In this document: positions 46,815-55,542 of the stretch, one piece after another | Layout of the letters: every line of letters starts with the position of its first letter | How positions within the stretch are numbered: position 1 is the stretch's first letter | The notes under the pieces: generated by a model | What the model was told of the DNA's origin: nothing | The model's database searches: none | What the model saw: the letters and a program-made list of their open reading frames with translations, nothing else | DNA from: Streptomyces chumphonensis | GTDB lineage: Bacteria; Actinomycetota; Actinomycetes; Streptomycetales; Streptomycetaceae | Direction: 5' to 3' | Assembly (NCBI RefSeq): GCF_014779715.1 | Contig: NZ_JACXYU010000004.1 | Coordinates: 1-64,000 of the forward strand | DNA: 64,000 bases | Translations under genes and position numbers: made by a program

Positions 46815-47776
46815 GCCCCCACCTCCGCGTGCTCGTGCCCGTCCGGTGCGTCGGCCCCCGGGCCACCCCGGGCGATCTCCAGGAACGCCTCCTCCAACGT
46901 CGCCGACCTGGCGTCGAGCCCTTGCAGCGTCAGCTCCTCGCGGCGGGCCCACAGCAGGAGTTCGGTCAGCGCCTCCTGCAGCCGGTCGGTGCGCACCTCG
47001 ACGCGGCGTCCGTCGACGGCGGCGGGGACCGACAGGGGCAGCCGCGCCGGCGGCACGCCCTCCGGCAGGTCGAAGCGGATGCGGGACGGCCGCGCCGCCG
47101 TGACCTCGGCCGGCGTTCCGGTGACGACGACGCGTCCCTCGCGCATGATCGCCAGCCGGTCGGCCAGTTCCTCGGCCTCGTCCAGGTAGTGCGTCGTCAG
47201 CACCACCGTCGTGCCCTGGGCGCGCAGTTCGCGCACCAGCCGCCAGGTGTCCCGGCGTCCCTCCGGGTCCATGCCCGTCGTGGGTTCGTCCAGGAACAGC
47301 ACCTCGGGGTGGCCGAGCAGGGCCAGGGCGAGGTCCAGCCGCCGCCGCTCGCCGCCGGAGAGCTGCTTGATCCGCACCTCCTCGCGCCGCCCGAGGCCGA
47401 CCAGGTCCAGGGTCTCGCCGATGTCGCGGGGGTCGGTGGTGATGCCCGCCCACATGCGGGCGGTCTCCCGGACGCTCAGGTCGGCGGGGAAGCCGCCCTC
47501 CTGGAGCATGATGCCGATGCGCGGACGCACCGTCCGCCGCTCGCCGAACGGGTCGTGGCCGAGCACCCGGACGGTGCCCCGGCTCGGCCGCTCCAGCCCC
47601 TCCAGCAGTTCGACGGTGGACGTCTTGCCCGCGCCGTTCGTGCCGAGCAGTGCGAAGAGTTCGCCGCGCTCCACGGTGAAGTCCAGTCCGCGGACGGCGT
47701 CGAAACCGCCTTCACCCTTGGGGCCGTAGCGCCGCCACAGCCCGCTCACCTCGATCGCTCGTTCCCGATGTCGCAT
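46811..47776 (-). CDS. ABC transporter ATPase
   Basis: 321 residues from ATG 47776. Walker A is GTNGAGKTS, the signature LSGGERRR is standard, Walker B is LFLDEPTTGMDP and the switch His is in LTTHYLDEAEELADR. It is a CcmA-type exporter ATPase with a C-terminal extension (about 220-321). It is the first gene of the ABC/two-component operon. A distinct promoter is likely in the 104 bases up to the tRNA terminator. The exported substrate is unknown. Confidence 0.93.
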   Translation of the reverse strand: MRHRERAIEVSGLWRRYGPKGEGGFDAVRGLDFTVERGELFALLGTNGAGKTSTVELLEGLERPSRGTVRVLGHDPFGERRTVRPRIGIMLQEGGFPADLSVRETARMWAGITTDPRDIGETLDLVGLGRREEVRIKQLSGGERRRLDLALALLGHPEVLFLDEPTTGMDPEGRRDTWRLVRELRAQGTTVVLTTHYLDEAEELADRLAIMREGRVVVTGTPAEVTAARPSRIRFDLPEGVPPARLPLSVPAAVDGRRVEVRTDRLQEALTELLLWARREELTLQGLDARSATLEEAFLEIARGGPGADAPDGHEHAEVGA

Positions 47777-47880
47777 ACCCGAAGCCTCTCCCGCAGCGGG
47801 GGCGGCGCGCCGTGCGGCCTGTCATCGGGCGGGATGACAAATGTCAGCCCGCCCCGGGGAGACCGAGTGCGGGAAAAGCG

Positions 47881-47913
47881 GAAGGCCCCGACCTCTAGGA
47901 GGTCGGGGCCTTC
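47881..47913 (-). terminator. Terminator of tRNA-Gly(GCC), second copy
   Basis: GAAGGCCCCGACCTC, TAG, GAGGTCGGGGCCTTC form a perfect 15-bp stem 7 bases past the tRNA end. On the minus strand it is followed by CGCTTTT, a good intrinsic terminator. Confidence 0.9.
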
Positions 47914-47920
47914 TCGATGG

Positions 47921-47993
47921 AGCGGACGACGAGGCTCGAACTCGCGACCTCAACCTTGGCAAGGTTGCGCTCTACCAACTGAGCTACGTCCGC
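47921..47993 (-). tRNA. tRNA-Gly (anticodon GCC), second copy
   Basis: 73 bases, identical to the copy at 43983-44055 in all parts (acceptor GCGGACG, loop TTGCCAA, T loop TTCGAGC, no encoded CCA). It lies 75 bases downstream of tRNA-Gly(UCC) on the same strand and may be co-transcribed with it. Confidence 0.95.
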
Positions 47994-48067
47994 ACGCTTC
48001 CACCCGGCTCTCACCGAGTGGCGCAACAGATACTCTACCCGATCGAGGAGACCGGTTGAGTACGCGG

Positions 48068-48139
48068 AGCGGGTGACAGGGATTGCACACTGCGCCTCCC
48101 TCTTGGAAAGAGGGCGCTCTACTACTGAGCTACACCCGC
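48068..48139 (-). tRNA. tRNA-Gly (anticodon UCC) with non-canonical elbow
   Basis: 72 bases with a good acceptor stem (GCGGGTG/CACCCGC), D stem, and anticodon stem CCCTC/GAGGG around TTTCCAA. The D loop reads AGTAGTA, so the conserved G18-G19 is A-G. The T arm reads GCAG(T)G-TGCAATC-CCTGT: G53-U54-G55-C56 replaces the universal GUUC, and one U is bulged in the stem. A18 and G55 replace exactly the bases that normally pair at the elbow. The discriminator is U and CCA is not encoded. It is the first of two tRNA-Gly genes in tandem. Confidence 0.85.
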
Positions 48140-48351
48140 GTGACCTGCGATCTCGGGCCGTTTCCGGCCCGCCCTCGCGGCGTGTTCCAGACTCTAGCCG
48201 ATCACCCGGGGGCGGACGCAAGTCGGCGCCGGGCGGGCCGGTGGGGCGGGATCCGCCCGGGGCCGGCAAGAGGGCTTCGGACGCCTCCGGTTGCCGGTCG
48301 GGTGCCGGCGCCGACCGGGGCCGGCGCATTCCCGGGGCGCCGGGTGGAAGC

Positions 48352-48669
48352 TCAACTCGCGGAGCTGAACGCCTCGTAGACCTTCTTCGGGATCCGGCCG
48401 CGGGCCGGCACGTCGTACCCGTTGGACTGCGCCCAGGCGCGCACCGTCTGCGGGTCGGGGGCGACCGCCGTGTGCTGGAACGTCTTGCCCGTCCGCGCCC
48501 GCTTCCGGCCCGCCCGTACATAGGGGGCCAGCGCACCGCGCAGCTTTTTGGCGTTTGCCGTGCTGAGATCGATCTCGTACGACTTCCCGTCGAGCCCGAA
48601 CGTGACGGTCTCGACGGCTTCCCCGCCTTCCAGATCGTCGGAGAGTGTGACCACAACGCGCTGTGCCAC
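48352..48669 (-). CDS. lsrL: Lsr2-family nucleoid-associated protein (LsrL paralogue)
   Basis: 105 residues from GTG 48669 with GAAAGGA ahead. The N-terminal oligomerisation domain begins AQRVVVTLSDDLEGGEA and includes FGLDGKSYEIDLS. The C-terminal DNA-binding domain has VRAWAQSNGYDVPARGRIPKKV; the RGR core inserts into the minor groove of AT-rich DNA. Streptomyces has two paralogues; the one just upstream of purSQL is called LsrL in S. coelicolor, which matches this position. It silences or organises AT-rich DNA. It is divergent from purS. Confidence 0.92.
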   Translation of the reverse strand: MAQRVVVTLSDDLEGGEAVETVTFGLDGKSYEIDLSTANAKKLRGALAPYVRAGRKRARTGKTFQHTAVAPDPQTVRAWAQSNGYDVPARGRIPKKVYEAFSSAS

Positions 48670-49044
48670 GGATATCGGTCCTTTCGGGAGGATCCCTGTC
48701 TCAGTGGGTCGGCAAAACCCAATCTGACGTGCGGCGACGCGAGGGATCACGGGCGAGCGGACGCCGCGTATTCCTTTCTACAGCGGTCATCATTGCATGG
48801 TGAAGCCCGCGCAATTTCCTCCGCGTGTCATGCTGCTATCCGACCCTACGTTTTCCCTGTCGTTTCGTGCAGGGTTTCTGGCCCCCGAGATGTGAACGTG
48901 ATAAATGACGGACGATATCTACCCGCGTAGAAATTCTCGCCCGGTACGCTGAAGCTGCGGTCGCGCAGGAACCGAGGGGCCCCACCCGGGCCCCCGGCGG
49001 GACGCGGCACCGGGCAGCCAAGATCAACACCACCGGGAGTACCT
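48670..49044. other. Divergent lsrL-purS promoter region
   Basis: 375 bases, noticeably richer in A+T around 48770-48935 than the flanking genes, which is notable beside a gene for an AT-binding protein. A small palindrome TCTACCCGCGTAGA (about 48918-48931) and a TACGCT -10-like hexamer (48945-48950) lie on the purS side, about 95 bases before its start, so a leader of moderate length is possible. No riboswitch fold was recognised. Confidence 0.45.
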
Positions 49045-49317
49045 GTGGCTCGCGTCGTAGTCGACGTCATGCTCAAGCCGGAGATCCTCGACCCCCAGGG
49101 TCAGGCCGTGCAGCGCGCGCTGCCGCGGCTGGGTTTCGAGGGCATCACGGACGTCCGTCAGGGGAAGCGTTTCGAGCTGGACGTGGAGGGCCCGGTGGAC
49201 GACGCCGCACTCGCCCGCGTCCGTGAGATGGCCGAGACGTTCCTGGCCAACACCGTCATCGAGGACTTCACCGTCCGCGTCGAGGCGGCCGGGCCCCAGG
49301 AAGGGGCCCCGGCATGA
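49045..49317 (+). CDS. purS: FGAM synthase subunit PurS
   Basis: 90 residues from GTG 49045. It is the small structural subunit that bridges PurL and PurQ. Typical words are [37 protein letters not shown] and [12 protein letters not shown]. The purQ start overlaps its stop by 4 bases. The separate purS, purQ and small purL genes define the three-part Bacillus/actinobacterial FGAM synthase. Confidence 0.96.
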   Translation: MARVVVDVMLKPEILDPQGQAVQRALPRLGFEGITDVRQGKRFELDVEGPVDDAALARVREMAETFLANTVIEDFTVRVEAAGPQEGAPA

Positions 49318-49991
49318 CCACGCGGATCGGAGTCGTGACGTTCCCCGGCTCCCTCGACGACGCCGACGCGCTGCGCGCCGTCCGCATCGCGGGCGGCGAG
49401 CCGGTCACGCTGTGGCACCGGGACACCGACCTGCACCAGGTCGACGCGGTCGTCCTGCCGGGCGGCTTCTCCTACGGCGACTACCTGCGCTGCGGTGCCA
49501 TCGCCCGCTTCTCGCCCGTCATGGGGACGGTCATCGAGCAGGCCCGGGCCGGCATGCCCGTCCTCGGCATCTGCAACGGCTTCCAGGTGCTCTGCGAGTC
49601 GCACCTGCTGCCCGGCGCCCTCACCCGCAACGACCACCTGCACTTCGTCTGCCGTGACCAGCGGCTCACCGTCGAGAACGCCGACACCGCCTGGACCCGC
49701 GACTACAGCGCGGGCCAGGAGATCACCGTCCCGCTCAAGAACGGCGAGGGCGGCTACGTCGCCGACGAGCGCACCCTCGACGAGCTGGAGGCGGAGGGCC
49801 GCGTCGTCGTCCGCTACCTGGACGGCAACCCCAACGGCTCCCGCCGCGACATCGCCGGGATCACCAACGCCGCCGGCAACGTCGTCGGCCTCATGCCGCA
49901 CCCCGAGCACGCCGTCGAGACCCTCACCGGGCCGACGACCGAGGGGCTGCCCTTCTTCACCTCCGTACTCAAGCAGCTGGTGAACGCCTGA
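49314..49991 (+). CDS. purQ: FGAM synthase glutaminase subunit PurQ
   Basis: 225 residues; ATG 49314 overlaps the purS stop as ATGA. It is a class I glutamine amidotransferase that supplies ammonia to PurL. The nucleophile Cys is in GICNGFQVL and the His-Glu pair in MPHPEHAVE. The opening [14 protein letters not shown] and [15 protein letters not shown] are typical. It overlaps the purL start by one base. Confidence 0.97.
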   Translation: MTTRIGVVTFPGSLDDADALRAVRIAGGEPVTLWHRDTDLHQVDAVVLPGGFSYGDYLRCGAIARFSPVMGTVIEQARAGMPVLGICNGFQVLCESHLLPGALTRNDHLHFVCRDQRLTVENADTAWTRDYSAGQEITVPLKNGEGGYVADERTLDELEAEGRVVVRYLDGNPNGSRRDIAGITNAAGNVVGLMPHPEHAVETLTGPTTEGLPFFTSVLKQLVNA

Positions 49992-52240
49992 TGACCCTCG
50001 ACACCGTCAAGCACGCGGCCGGGACCCCGGACGCCCCGCAGCCCTGGGCCGAGCTGGGCCTGAAGGAGAACGAGTACGAGCAGATCCGCGAGATCCTCGG
50101 CCGCCGCCCCACCGGCGCCGAGCTCGCCATGTACTCGGTGATGTGGTCCGAGCACTGCTCGTACAAGAGCAGCAAGGTCCACCTGAAGCAGTTCGGCGAG
50201 AAGGCCCCCGCGTCGGAGGCCATGCTCGTCGGCATCGGCGAGCAGGCGGGCGTCGTCGACGTCGGCCAGGGCTACGCCGTCACCTTCAAGGTCGAGTCGC
50301 ACAACCACCCGTCCTACGTCGAGCCCTACCAGGGCGCGGCCACCGGCATCGGCGGCATCGTGCGCGACATCATCGCCATGGGCGCCCGCCCGGTCGCCGT
50401 CATGGACCCGCTGCGCTTCGGCGCCGCCGACCACCCCGACACCCGCCGCGTGCTGCCCGGCGTCGTCGCGGGCATCGGCGGCTACGGCAACTGCCTGGGC
50501 CTGCCCAACATCGGCGGCGAGGTCGTCTTCGACGCCTGCTACCAGGGCAACCCGCTGGTGAACGCGCTGTGCGTCGGCGTGATGAAGCACGAGGACATCC
50601 ACCTCGCCAAGGCCAGCGGCGTCGGCAACAAGGTCATCCTCTACGGCGCCCGCACCGGCGGCGACGGCATCGGCGGCGCGTCGATCCTCGCCTCCGAGAC
50701 CTTCGACTCGACCAAGCCCTCGAAGCGGCCCGCCGTGCAGGTCGGCGACCCCTTCCAGGAGAAGCTGCTCATCGAGTGCACCCTGGAGGCGTTCGCGGAG
50801 GAGCTGGTCGTCGGCATCCAGGACCTCGGCGCGGCCGGGCTCTCCTGCGCCACCTCCGAGCTGGCCTCCAACGGCACCGGCGGCATGCGCGTCGAGCTGG
50901 ACGACGTGCCGCTGCGCGACACGACCCTCTCGCCCGAGGAGATCCTCATGAGCGAGTCGCAGGAGCGCATGTGCGCGGTCGTGGAGCCGTCGAAGGTGGA
51001 CCGCTTCCTCGCCATCTGCGAGAAGTGGGACGTCACCGCGACCGTCATCGGCGAGGTCACCGACGGCGACCGGCTGGAGATCTTCTGGCACGGCGAGCAG
51101 ATCGTCGACGTCCCGCCGCGCACCGTCGCGCACGACGGCCCGGTCTACGAGCGCCCGATGGCCCGTCCGGACTGGCTCGACGCCCTCCGGGCGGACGCCG
51201 CCGAGGCGCTCGCCCGTCCGCAGGACGGCGACGCGCTGCGGGCACAGGTCCTGCGGCTCGTCGGCTCGCCGAACCAGGCGGACAAGTCCTGGATCACCGC
51301 CCAGTACGACAGGTACGTGCTCGGCAACACCGTCCTGTCCCAGCCCGAGGACAGCGGCATGATCCGCGTCGACGAGGAGACCAACCTCGGCGTCGCCGTC
51401 TCCACCGACGGCAACGGCCGCTACGCCAAGCTCGACCCGTACGCGGGCGCGCAGCTGGCCCTCGCCGAGTCCTACCGCAACGTCGCCGCGACCGGCGCCA
51501 AGCCGCTCGCCGTCACCGACTGCCTGAACTTCCCCTCGCCGGAGGACCCGGCGGGCATGTGGCAGTTCGCCGAGGCGTGCCGGGGCCTGGCCGACGCCTG
51601 CCAGGTGCTCGGGACCCCCGTGACCGGCGGCAACGTCTCGCTCTACAACCAGACCGGTGACGTCGCCATCCACCCGACGCCCGTCGTCGGCGTCCTCGGC
51701 GTCATCGACGACGTCACCCGGCGCACCCCGATGGCGTTCGCCGAGGAGGGCCAGCTCCTCTACCTGCTGGGCGACACCCGCGAGGAGCTGGGCGGCTCCG
51801 CCTGGTCGCAGGTCGTCCACGACCACCTCGGCGGCCGGCCCCCGGCCGTCGACCTGGAGCGGGAGCGGCTGCTCGCGGAGATCCTGATCTCCGCCTCGCG
51901 GGACGGCATGATCGACGCCGCGCACGACCTGAGCGACGGCGGCCTCGTCCAGGCGGTCGTGGAGTCCTGCCTGCGCGGCGGCGCCGGGGCCCGGCTCGTC
52001 ACGCCCGACGGGCTGGACCCGTTCGTGTTCCTGTTCTCCGAGTCGCAGGGCCGGGCCGTCGTCTCCGTGCCGCGCAGCGAGGAACTGCGGTTCACGGACA
52101 TGTGCGGCGCGCGCGGCCTGCCCGCCACCCGGATCGGCGTGGTCGACGGCGACGCGGTCGAGCTCCAGGGACAGTTCTCCCTGCCGCTGGGCGAGCTGCG
52201 CTCGGTCTGGGAGGCGACGATCCCCGACCTGTTCGCCTGA
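49991..52240 (+). CDS. purL: FGAM synthase subunit PurL (small type)
   Basis: 749 residues from ATG 49991. It is the ATP-dependent synthase subunit of formylglycinamidine synthase and the length matches small PurL (about 740), which needs separate PurS and PurQ. Visible are [42 protein letters not shown] (residues about 99-126), and the second-half motifs FPSPEDP, GNVSLYN and AHDLSDGGL. It ends the purSQL operon, followed by a very strong hairpin. Confidence 0.97.
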   Translation: MTLDTVKHAAGTPDAPQPWAELGLKENEYEQIREILGRRPTGAELAMYSVMWSEHCSYKSSKVHLKQFGEKAPASEAMLVGIGEQAGVVDVGQGYAVTFKVESHNHPSYVEPYQGAATGIGGIVRDIIAMGARPVAVMDPLRFGAADHPDTRRVLPGVVAGIGGYGNCLGLPNIGGEVVFDACYQGNPLVNALCVGVMKHEDIHLAKASGVGNKVILYGARTGGDGIGGASILASETFDSTKPSKRPAVQVGDPFQEKLLIECTLEAFAEELVVGIQDLGAAGLSCATSELASNGTGGMRVELDDVPLRDTTLSPEEILMSESQERMCAVVEPSKVDRFLAICEKWDVTATVIGEVTDGDRLEIFWHGEQIVDVPPRTVAHDGPVYERPMARPDWLDALRADAAEALARPQDGDALRAQVLRLVGSPNQADKSWITAQYDRYVLGNTVLSQPEDSGMIRVDEETNLGVAVSTDGNGRYAKLDPYAGAQLALAESYRNVAATGAKPLAVTDCLNFPSPEDPAGMWQFAEACRGLADACQVLGTPVTGGNVSLYNQTGDVAIHPTPVVGVLGVIDDVTRRTPMAFAEEGQLLYLLGDTREELGGSAWSQVVHDHLGGRPPAVDLERERLLAEILISASRDGMIDAAHDLSDGGLVQAVVESCLRGGAGARLVTPDGLDPFVFLFSESQGRAVVSVPRSEELRFTDMCGARGLPATRIGVVDGDAVELQGQFSLPLGELRSVWEATIPDLFA

Positions 52241-52270
52241 GGGACGTCCGACCCTGCGGCGACGGCACAC

Positions 52271-52320
52271 GGCGAGGGGCCCGGCTCGGGAGGTGATCCT
52301 CCCGCGCCGGGCCCCTCGCC
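52271..52320. terminator. purSQL terminator
   Basis: GGCGAGGGGCCCGGC and GCCGGGCCCCTCGCC form the outer 15-bp stem, with an inner GGGAGG/CCTCCC stem around TGAT. This 50-base hairpin lies between purL and the minus-strand PH-domain gene. Confidence 0.88.
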
Positions 52321-52361
52321 GTTGCGGAGGCGGCCGGGCGCGGCCCGGTCCGGCCGGCCGG

Positions 52362-52877
52362 TCACCGCGGGACGCCGTCACCCCGCTGCTCCTCGTCCAC
52401 CTGCTGGTAGATCAGCGCCTTCAGACTCTCCGGGTCCGGCACGTGCCGCAGCGTCATCACCCCCTGCTCGGAGGCCGACTGGATGGTCAGCGTCCCGTAC
52501 CCCAGCAGCCGCTGCCACAGGTGCGCCCGGAAGGACACGTCGTTCACCCGCACCAGCGGGATGCTCCGGCCGCGCTTCGTCAGGAAGCCCGACCGCTTGT
52601 AGATCCGCTTCGTGGTGACGATGTACACGGTGAACCGCCACCGCAGCAGCGGCACCAGGGCCCACCACAGCGAGGCGACGGCCGCCGCCCCGAGCACGAC
52701 GAGCGATGCGCCGCCGCTCCATCCGGCGTCCTGCGGGACGGCCCACAGCAGCAGCCCCGCGCCGCACCAGATCAGGCAGAGCAGCACGAACTCGCTCACC
52801 GTCTCCATCCAGTGCTGGCGCGTCAGGTGCACCAGCTCCTCGTCGTCCGCGAGATACCGCTCAGCGATGCCAGCCAT
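52362..52877 (-). CDS. Membrane PH-domain (YdbT-like) protein
   Basis: 171 residues from ATG 52877. An N-terminal soluble part (ERYLADDEELVHLTRQHW) is followed by two membrane helices (about 28-48 and 55-75). The bacterial PH domain then has RFTVYIVTTKRIYKRSGFLTKRGRSIPLVRVNDV (residues about 80-113 by words) and GYGTLTIQSA. The TTKRI and IPLxRVNDV pattern is the YdbT/DUF304 family mark. The function is not established; such proteins are thought to sit in the membrane in stress or envelope roles. Confidence 0.85.
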   Translation of the reverse strand: MAGIAERYLADDEELVHLTRQHWMETVSEFVLLCLIWCGAGLLLWAVPQDAGWSGGASLVVLGAAAVASLWWALVPLLRWRFTVYIVTTKRIYKRSGFLTKRGRSIPLVRVNDVSFRAHLWQRLLGYGTLTIQSASEQGVMTLRHVPDPESLKALIYQQVDEEQRGDGVPR

Positions 52878-52954
52878 GCCGGAATCCTGGCACACGCCAC
52901 CCGCGCTGCCTACGGAGACGAGGGGCGAGCGGCCCCGGCCGCTACGCTCCCCCC

Positions 52955-53761
52955 ATGCCGCCAGCAGCCTCCCGCAAGCCCCGCGCCTACGATCCGCTCC
53001 GGGTCCGCAACGCGCTCGCCGCGCAGGCCGAGACGGTCCGCGCCGCCGCCCACCGCGTCAGTCCCGACCAGCTGACGCGGCCCACCGCGCTCCCCGGCTG
53101 GGACGTCCGGCACCTGCTGGTGCACCTCGCGGGCCAGATCGACGCCGTGCCGCGCCTGCTGGCCGAGCCGGCGCCGAAGGCGGACCGGGCGCAGGCCGGG
53201 CTGAGCACGTGGGTGACCTCCACCGCCGGGATCTCCGAGCTGCTGGACGCCCGCACCCGGGAGGAGGCCGCCACCGCCGAGGACCCGGCCGCCCTGATCG
53301 ACGCGGCCACCGAGGAACTGGAGCCGGTGCTGGAGACGGCCGTCCGCGACGACGTCCTGCTTCCGCACCGCTTCGGGGCCGTGCGGGCGCTGGACTTCGC
53401 CGTCACCCGGCTCGTCGAGCTGATCGTCCACTCCGACGACCTGGCCCGCGCCCTGGCCGCCCCCGTCACGCTGGACCGCTACGCGCTCGCCGCCACCGTC
53501 CGGGTGCTCGCCGACGCCCTGGCGGCCGTGGCACCGGGCGGCGCGGTCGAGATGCGGGTGCCGCCCTTCGCGGTCGTGCAGTGCGCGGAGGGACCCCGGC
53601 ACACCCGGGGCACCCCGTCCAACGTCGTCGAGACCGACCCGCTGACCTGGGTGCGGCTGGCGACCGGCCGGCTGACGTGGGACCGCGCGGTGAGCGCGCA
53701 CGCGGTGACGGCGACGGGGGCCCGCGCCGACCTGTCCGCGCACCTGCCCGTGATGCGCTGA
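52955..53761 (+). CDS. Maleylpyruvate isomerase-family (DinB-like) mycothiol-dependent protein
   Basis: 268 residues from ATG 52955. The N-terminal DinB-like four-helix domain holds PTALPGWDVRHLLVHLAGQ with the first metal His, and later HRFGAVRALDFAVTRLVELIVHSDDLARAL with the others (residue words only). The C-terminal part (about 185-268) is a sterol-carrier-like domain ending DLSAHLPVM. This plan matches mycothiol-dependent maleylpyruvate isomerase-family enzymes of actinobacteria; the substrate is not known. TACGCT lies 6 bases before the start. Confidence 0.85.
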   Translation: MPPAASRKPRAYDPLRVRNALAAQAETVRAAAHRVSPDQLTRPTALPGWDVRHLLVHLAGQIDAVPRLLAEPAPKADRAQAGLSTWVTSTAGISELLDARTREEAATAEDPAALIDAATEELEPVLETAVRDDVLLPHRFGAVRALDFAVTRLVELIVHSDDLARALAAPVTLDRYALAATVRVLADALAAVAPGGAVEMRVPPFAVVQCAEGPRHTRGTPSNVVETDPLTWVRLATGRLTWDRAVSAHAVTATGARADLSAHLPVMR

Positions 53762-53923
53762 CGGCCCGCGGCGCCCCGGCCGCGCCCGCCGGTCCCGTCC
53801 TCGTGGGAATCGCTGACGCCGCCGTGACGTCCGTCTCGTAGGAAACGCCTCCCGGCCTGGTCAGCGGCCCCGCGCCGGTTCCCCGGTTCGGCGTATCGGG
53901 GTGCCGCGTCTAGACTCGACGGC

Positions 53924-55489
53924 GTGGCACGTGGTGATGGACGACTCAATCACGATCTTCTTCCCGGCGAGAAGGGCCCGCAGGACGCCTGCGGCGTCTT
54001 CGGCGTCTGGGCACCCGGTGAAGAGGTCGCCAAGCTCTCCTATTTCGGGCTGTACGCGCTGCAGCACCGAGGGCAGGAGTCCGCCGGCATCGCGGTGAGC
54101 AACGGCTCGCAGATCCTGGTCTTCAAGGACATGGGCCTGGTCTCCCAGGTGTTCGACGAGACGTCGCTGGGCTCGCTGCGCGGCCACATCGCCGTCGGCC
54201 ACGCCCGCTACTCGACGACCGGCGCCTCGGTGTGGGAGAACGCGCAGCCCACCTTCCGCGCCACCGGCCACGGCTCCATCGCCCTCGGCCACAACGGCAA
54301 CCTGGTGAACACCGCCGAGCTGGCCGAGATGGTCGCCGCGCTGGCCGACGGCCGCCGCGGCGGCCGGGCCAACCAGGTCGCGGCCACCAACGACACCGAC
54401 CTCGTCACCGCGCTGCTGGCCGGGCAGACCGACGAGGACGGCAAGCCGCTCACCGTCGAGGAGGCGGCCCCGCGCGTGCTGCCCCACGTCCAGGGCGCCT
54501 TCTCCTTCGTCTTCATGGACGAGCACACCCTCTACGCCGCCCGCGACCCGCAGGGCATCCGCCCGCTGGTGCTGGGCCGGCTGGAGCGCGGCTGGGTCGT
54601 CGCCAGCGAGACGGCCGCGCTGGACATCTGCGGCGCGTCGTTCATCCGCGAGATCGAGCCCGGTGAGCTGATCGCGGTCGACGAGGACGGCCTGCGCAGC
54701 AGCCGGTTCGCGGAGGCCCGGCCGAAGGGCTGCGTCTTCGAGTACGTCTACCTGGCCCGGCCCGACACCGACATCGCCGGCCGCAACGTCTACCTGTCCC
54801 GCGTCGAGATGGGCCGGCGGCTGGCCGCCGAGGCCCCGGCCGAGGCCGATCTCGTCATAGCGACCCCGGAGTCCGGCACCCCGGCCGCGATCGGCTACGC
54901 CGAGGCGAGCGGCATCCCGTTCGGCGCGGGCCTGGTGAAGAACTCCTACGTCGGCCGCACGTTCATCCAGCCGTCGCAGACCATCCGCCAGCTCGGCATC
55001 CGGCTCAAGCTGAACCCGCTGAAGGAGGTCATCCGCGGCAAGCGGCTCGTCGTCGTCGACGACTCGATCGTGCGCGGCAACACCCAGCGGGCCCTGGTGC
55101 GGATGCTGCGGGAGGCGGGCGCCGCCGAGGTGCACGTCCGCATCTCGTCGCCGCCGATCAAGTGGCCGTGCTTCTTCGGCATCGACTTCGCCACCCGCGC
55201 CGAGCTGATCGCCAACGGCCTCACCGTGGACGAGATCGGCACCTCGCTCGGCGCCGACTCGCTCTCCTACATCTCCATCGACGGCATGATCGAGGCGACG
55301 AAGATCGCCAAGCCGAACCTCTGCCGCGCCTGCTTCGACGGCGAGTACCCGATGGACCTGCCGGACCCGGAGCTGCTGGGCAAGCACTTCCTGGAGTCCG
55401 ACGCCGACACGACCGCGCGTCCCGACGCCGACGGTGTGCAGACCCTGCTGACCGGGCCCGGCGGCGCCGACGCGCTGCGCCGCCCCTGA
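53924..55489 (+). CDS. purF: Amidophosphoribosyltransferase (GPATase)
   Basis: 521 residues from GTG 53924. It makes phosphoribosylamine from PRPP and glutamine, the first committed step. A 22-residue propeptide precedes the nucleophile Cys23 in DACGVFGVW, so self-processing is expected. The glutaminase domain has YALQHRGQES and GHARYSTTG. The PRTase domain has VVVDDSIVRGNT. C-terminal cysteines in LCRACFDGEYP fit the [4Fe-4S] ligands of the B. subtilis-type enzyme. TAGACT lies 7 bases before GTG. It is followed by purM after 53 bases. Confidence 0.97.
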   Translation: MARGDGRLNHDLLPGEKGPQDACGVFGVWAPGEEVAKLSYFGLYALQHRGQESAGIAVSNGSQILVFKDMGLVSQVFDETSLGSLRGHIAVGHARYSTTGASVWENAQPTFRATGHGSIALGHNGNLVNTAELAEMVAALADGRRGGRANQVAATNDTDLVTALLAGQTDEDGKPLTVEEAAPRVLPHVQGAFSFVFMDEHTLYAARDPQGIRPLVLGRLERGWVVASETAALDICGASFIREIEPGELIAVDEDGLRSSRFAEARPKGCVFEYVYLARPDTDIAGRNVYLSRVEMGRRLAAEAPAEADLVIATPESGTPAAIGYAEASGIPFGAGLVKNSYVGRTFIQPSQTIRQLGIRLKLNPLKEVIRGKRLVVVDDSIVRGNTQRALVRMLREAGAAEVHVRISSPPIKWPCFFGIDFATRAELIANGLTVDEIGTSLGADSLSYISIDGMIEATKIAKPNLCRACFDGEYPMDLPDPELLGKHFLESDADTTARPDADGVQTLLTGPGGADALRRP

Positions 55490-55542
55490 CGTCCGATCCG
55501 GCCGACCACCGCCGCACCACGGCGCCCCGCCACGGGAGAGAC

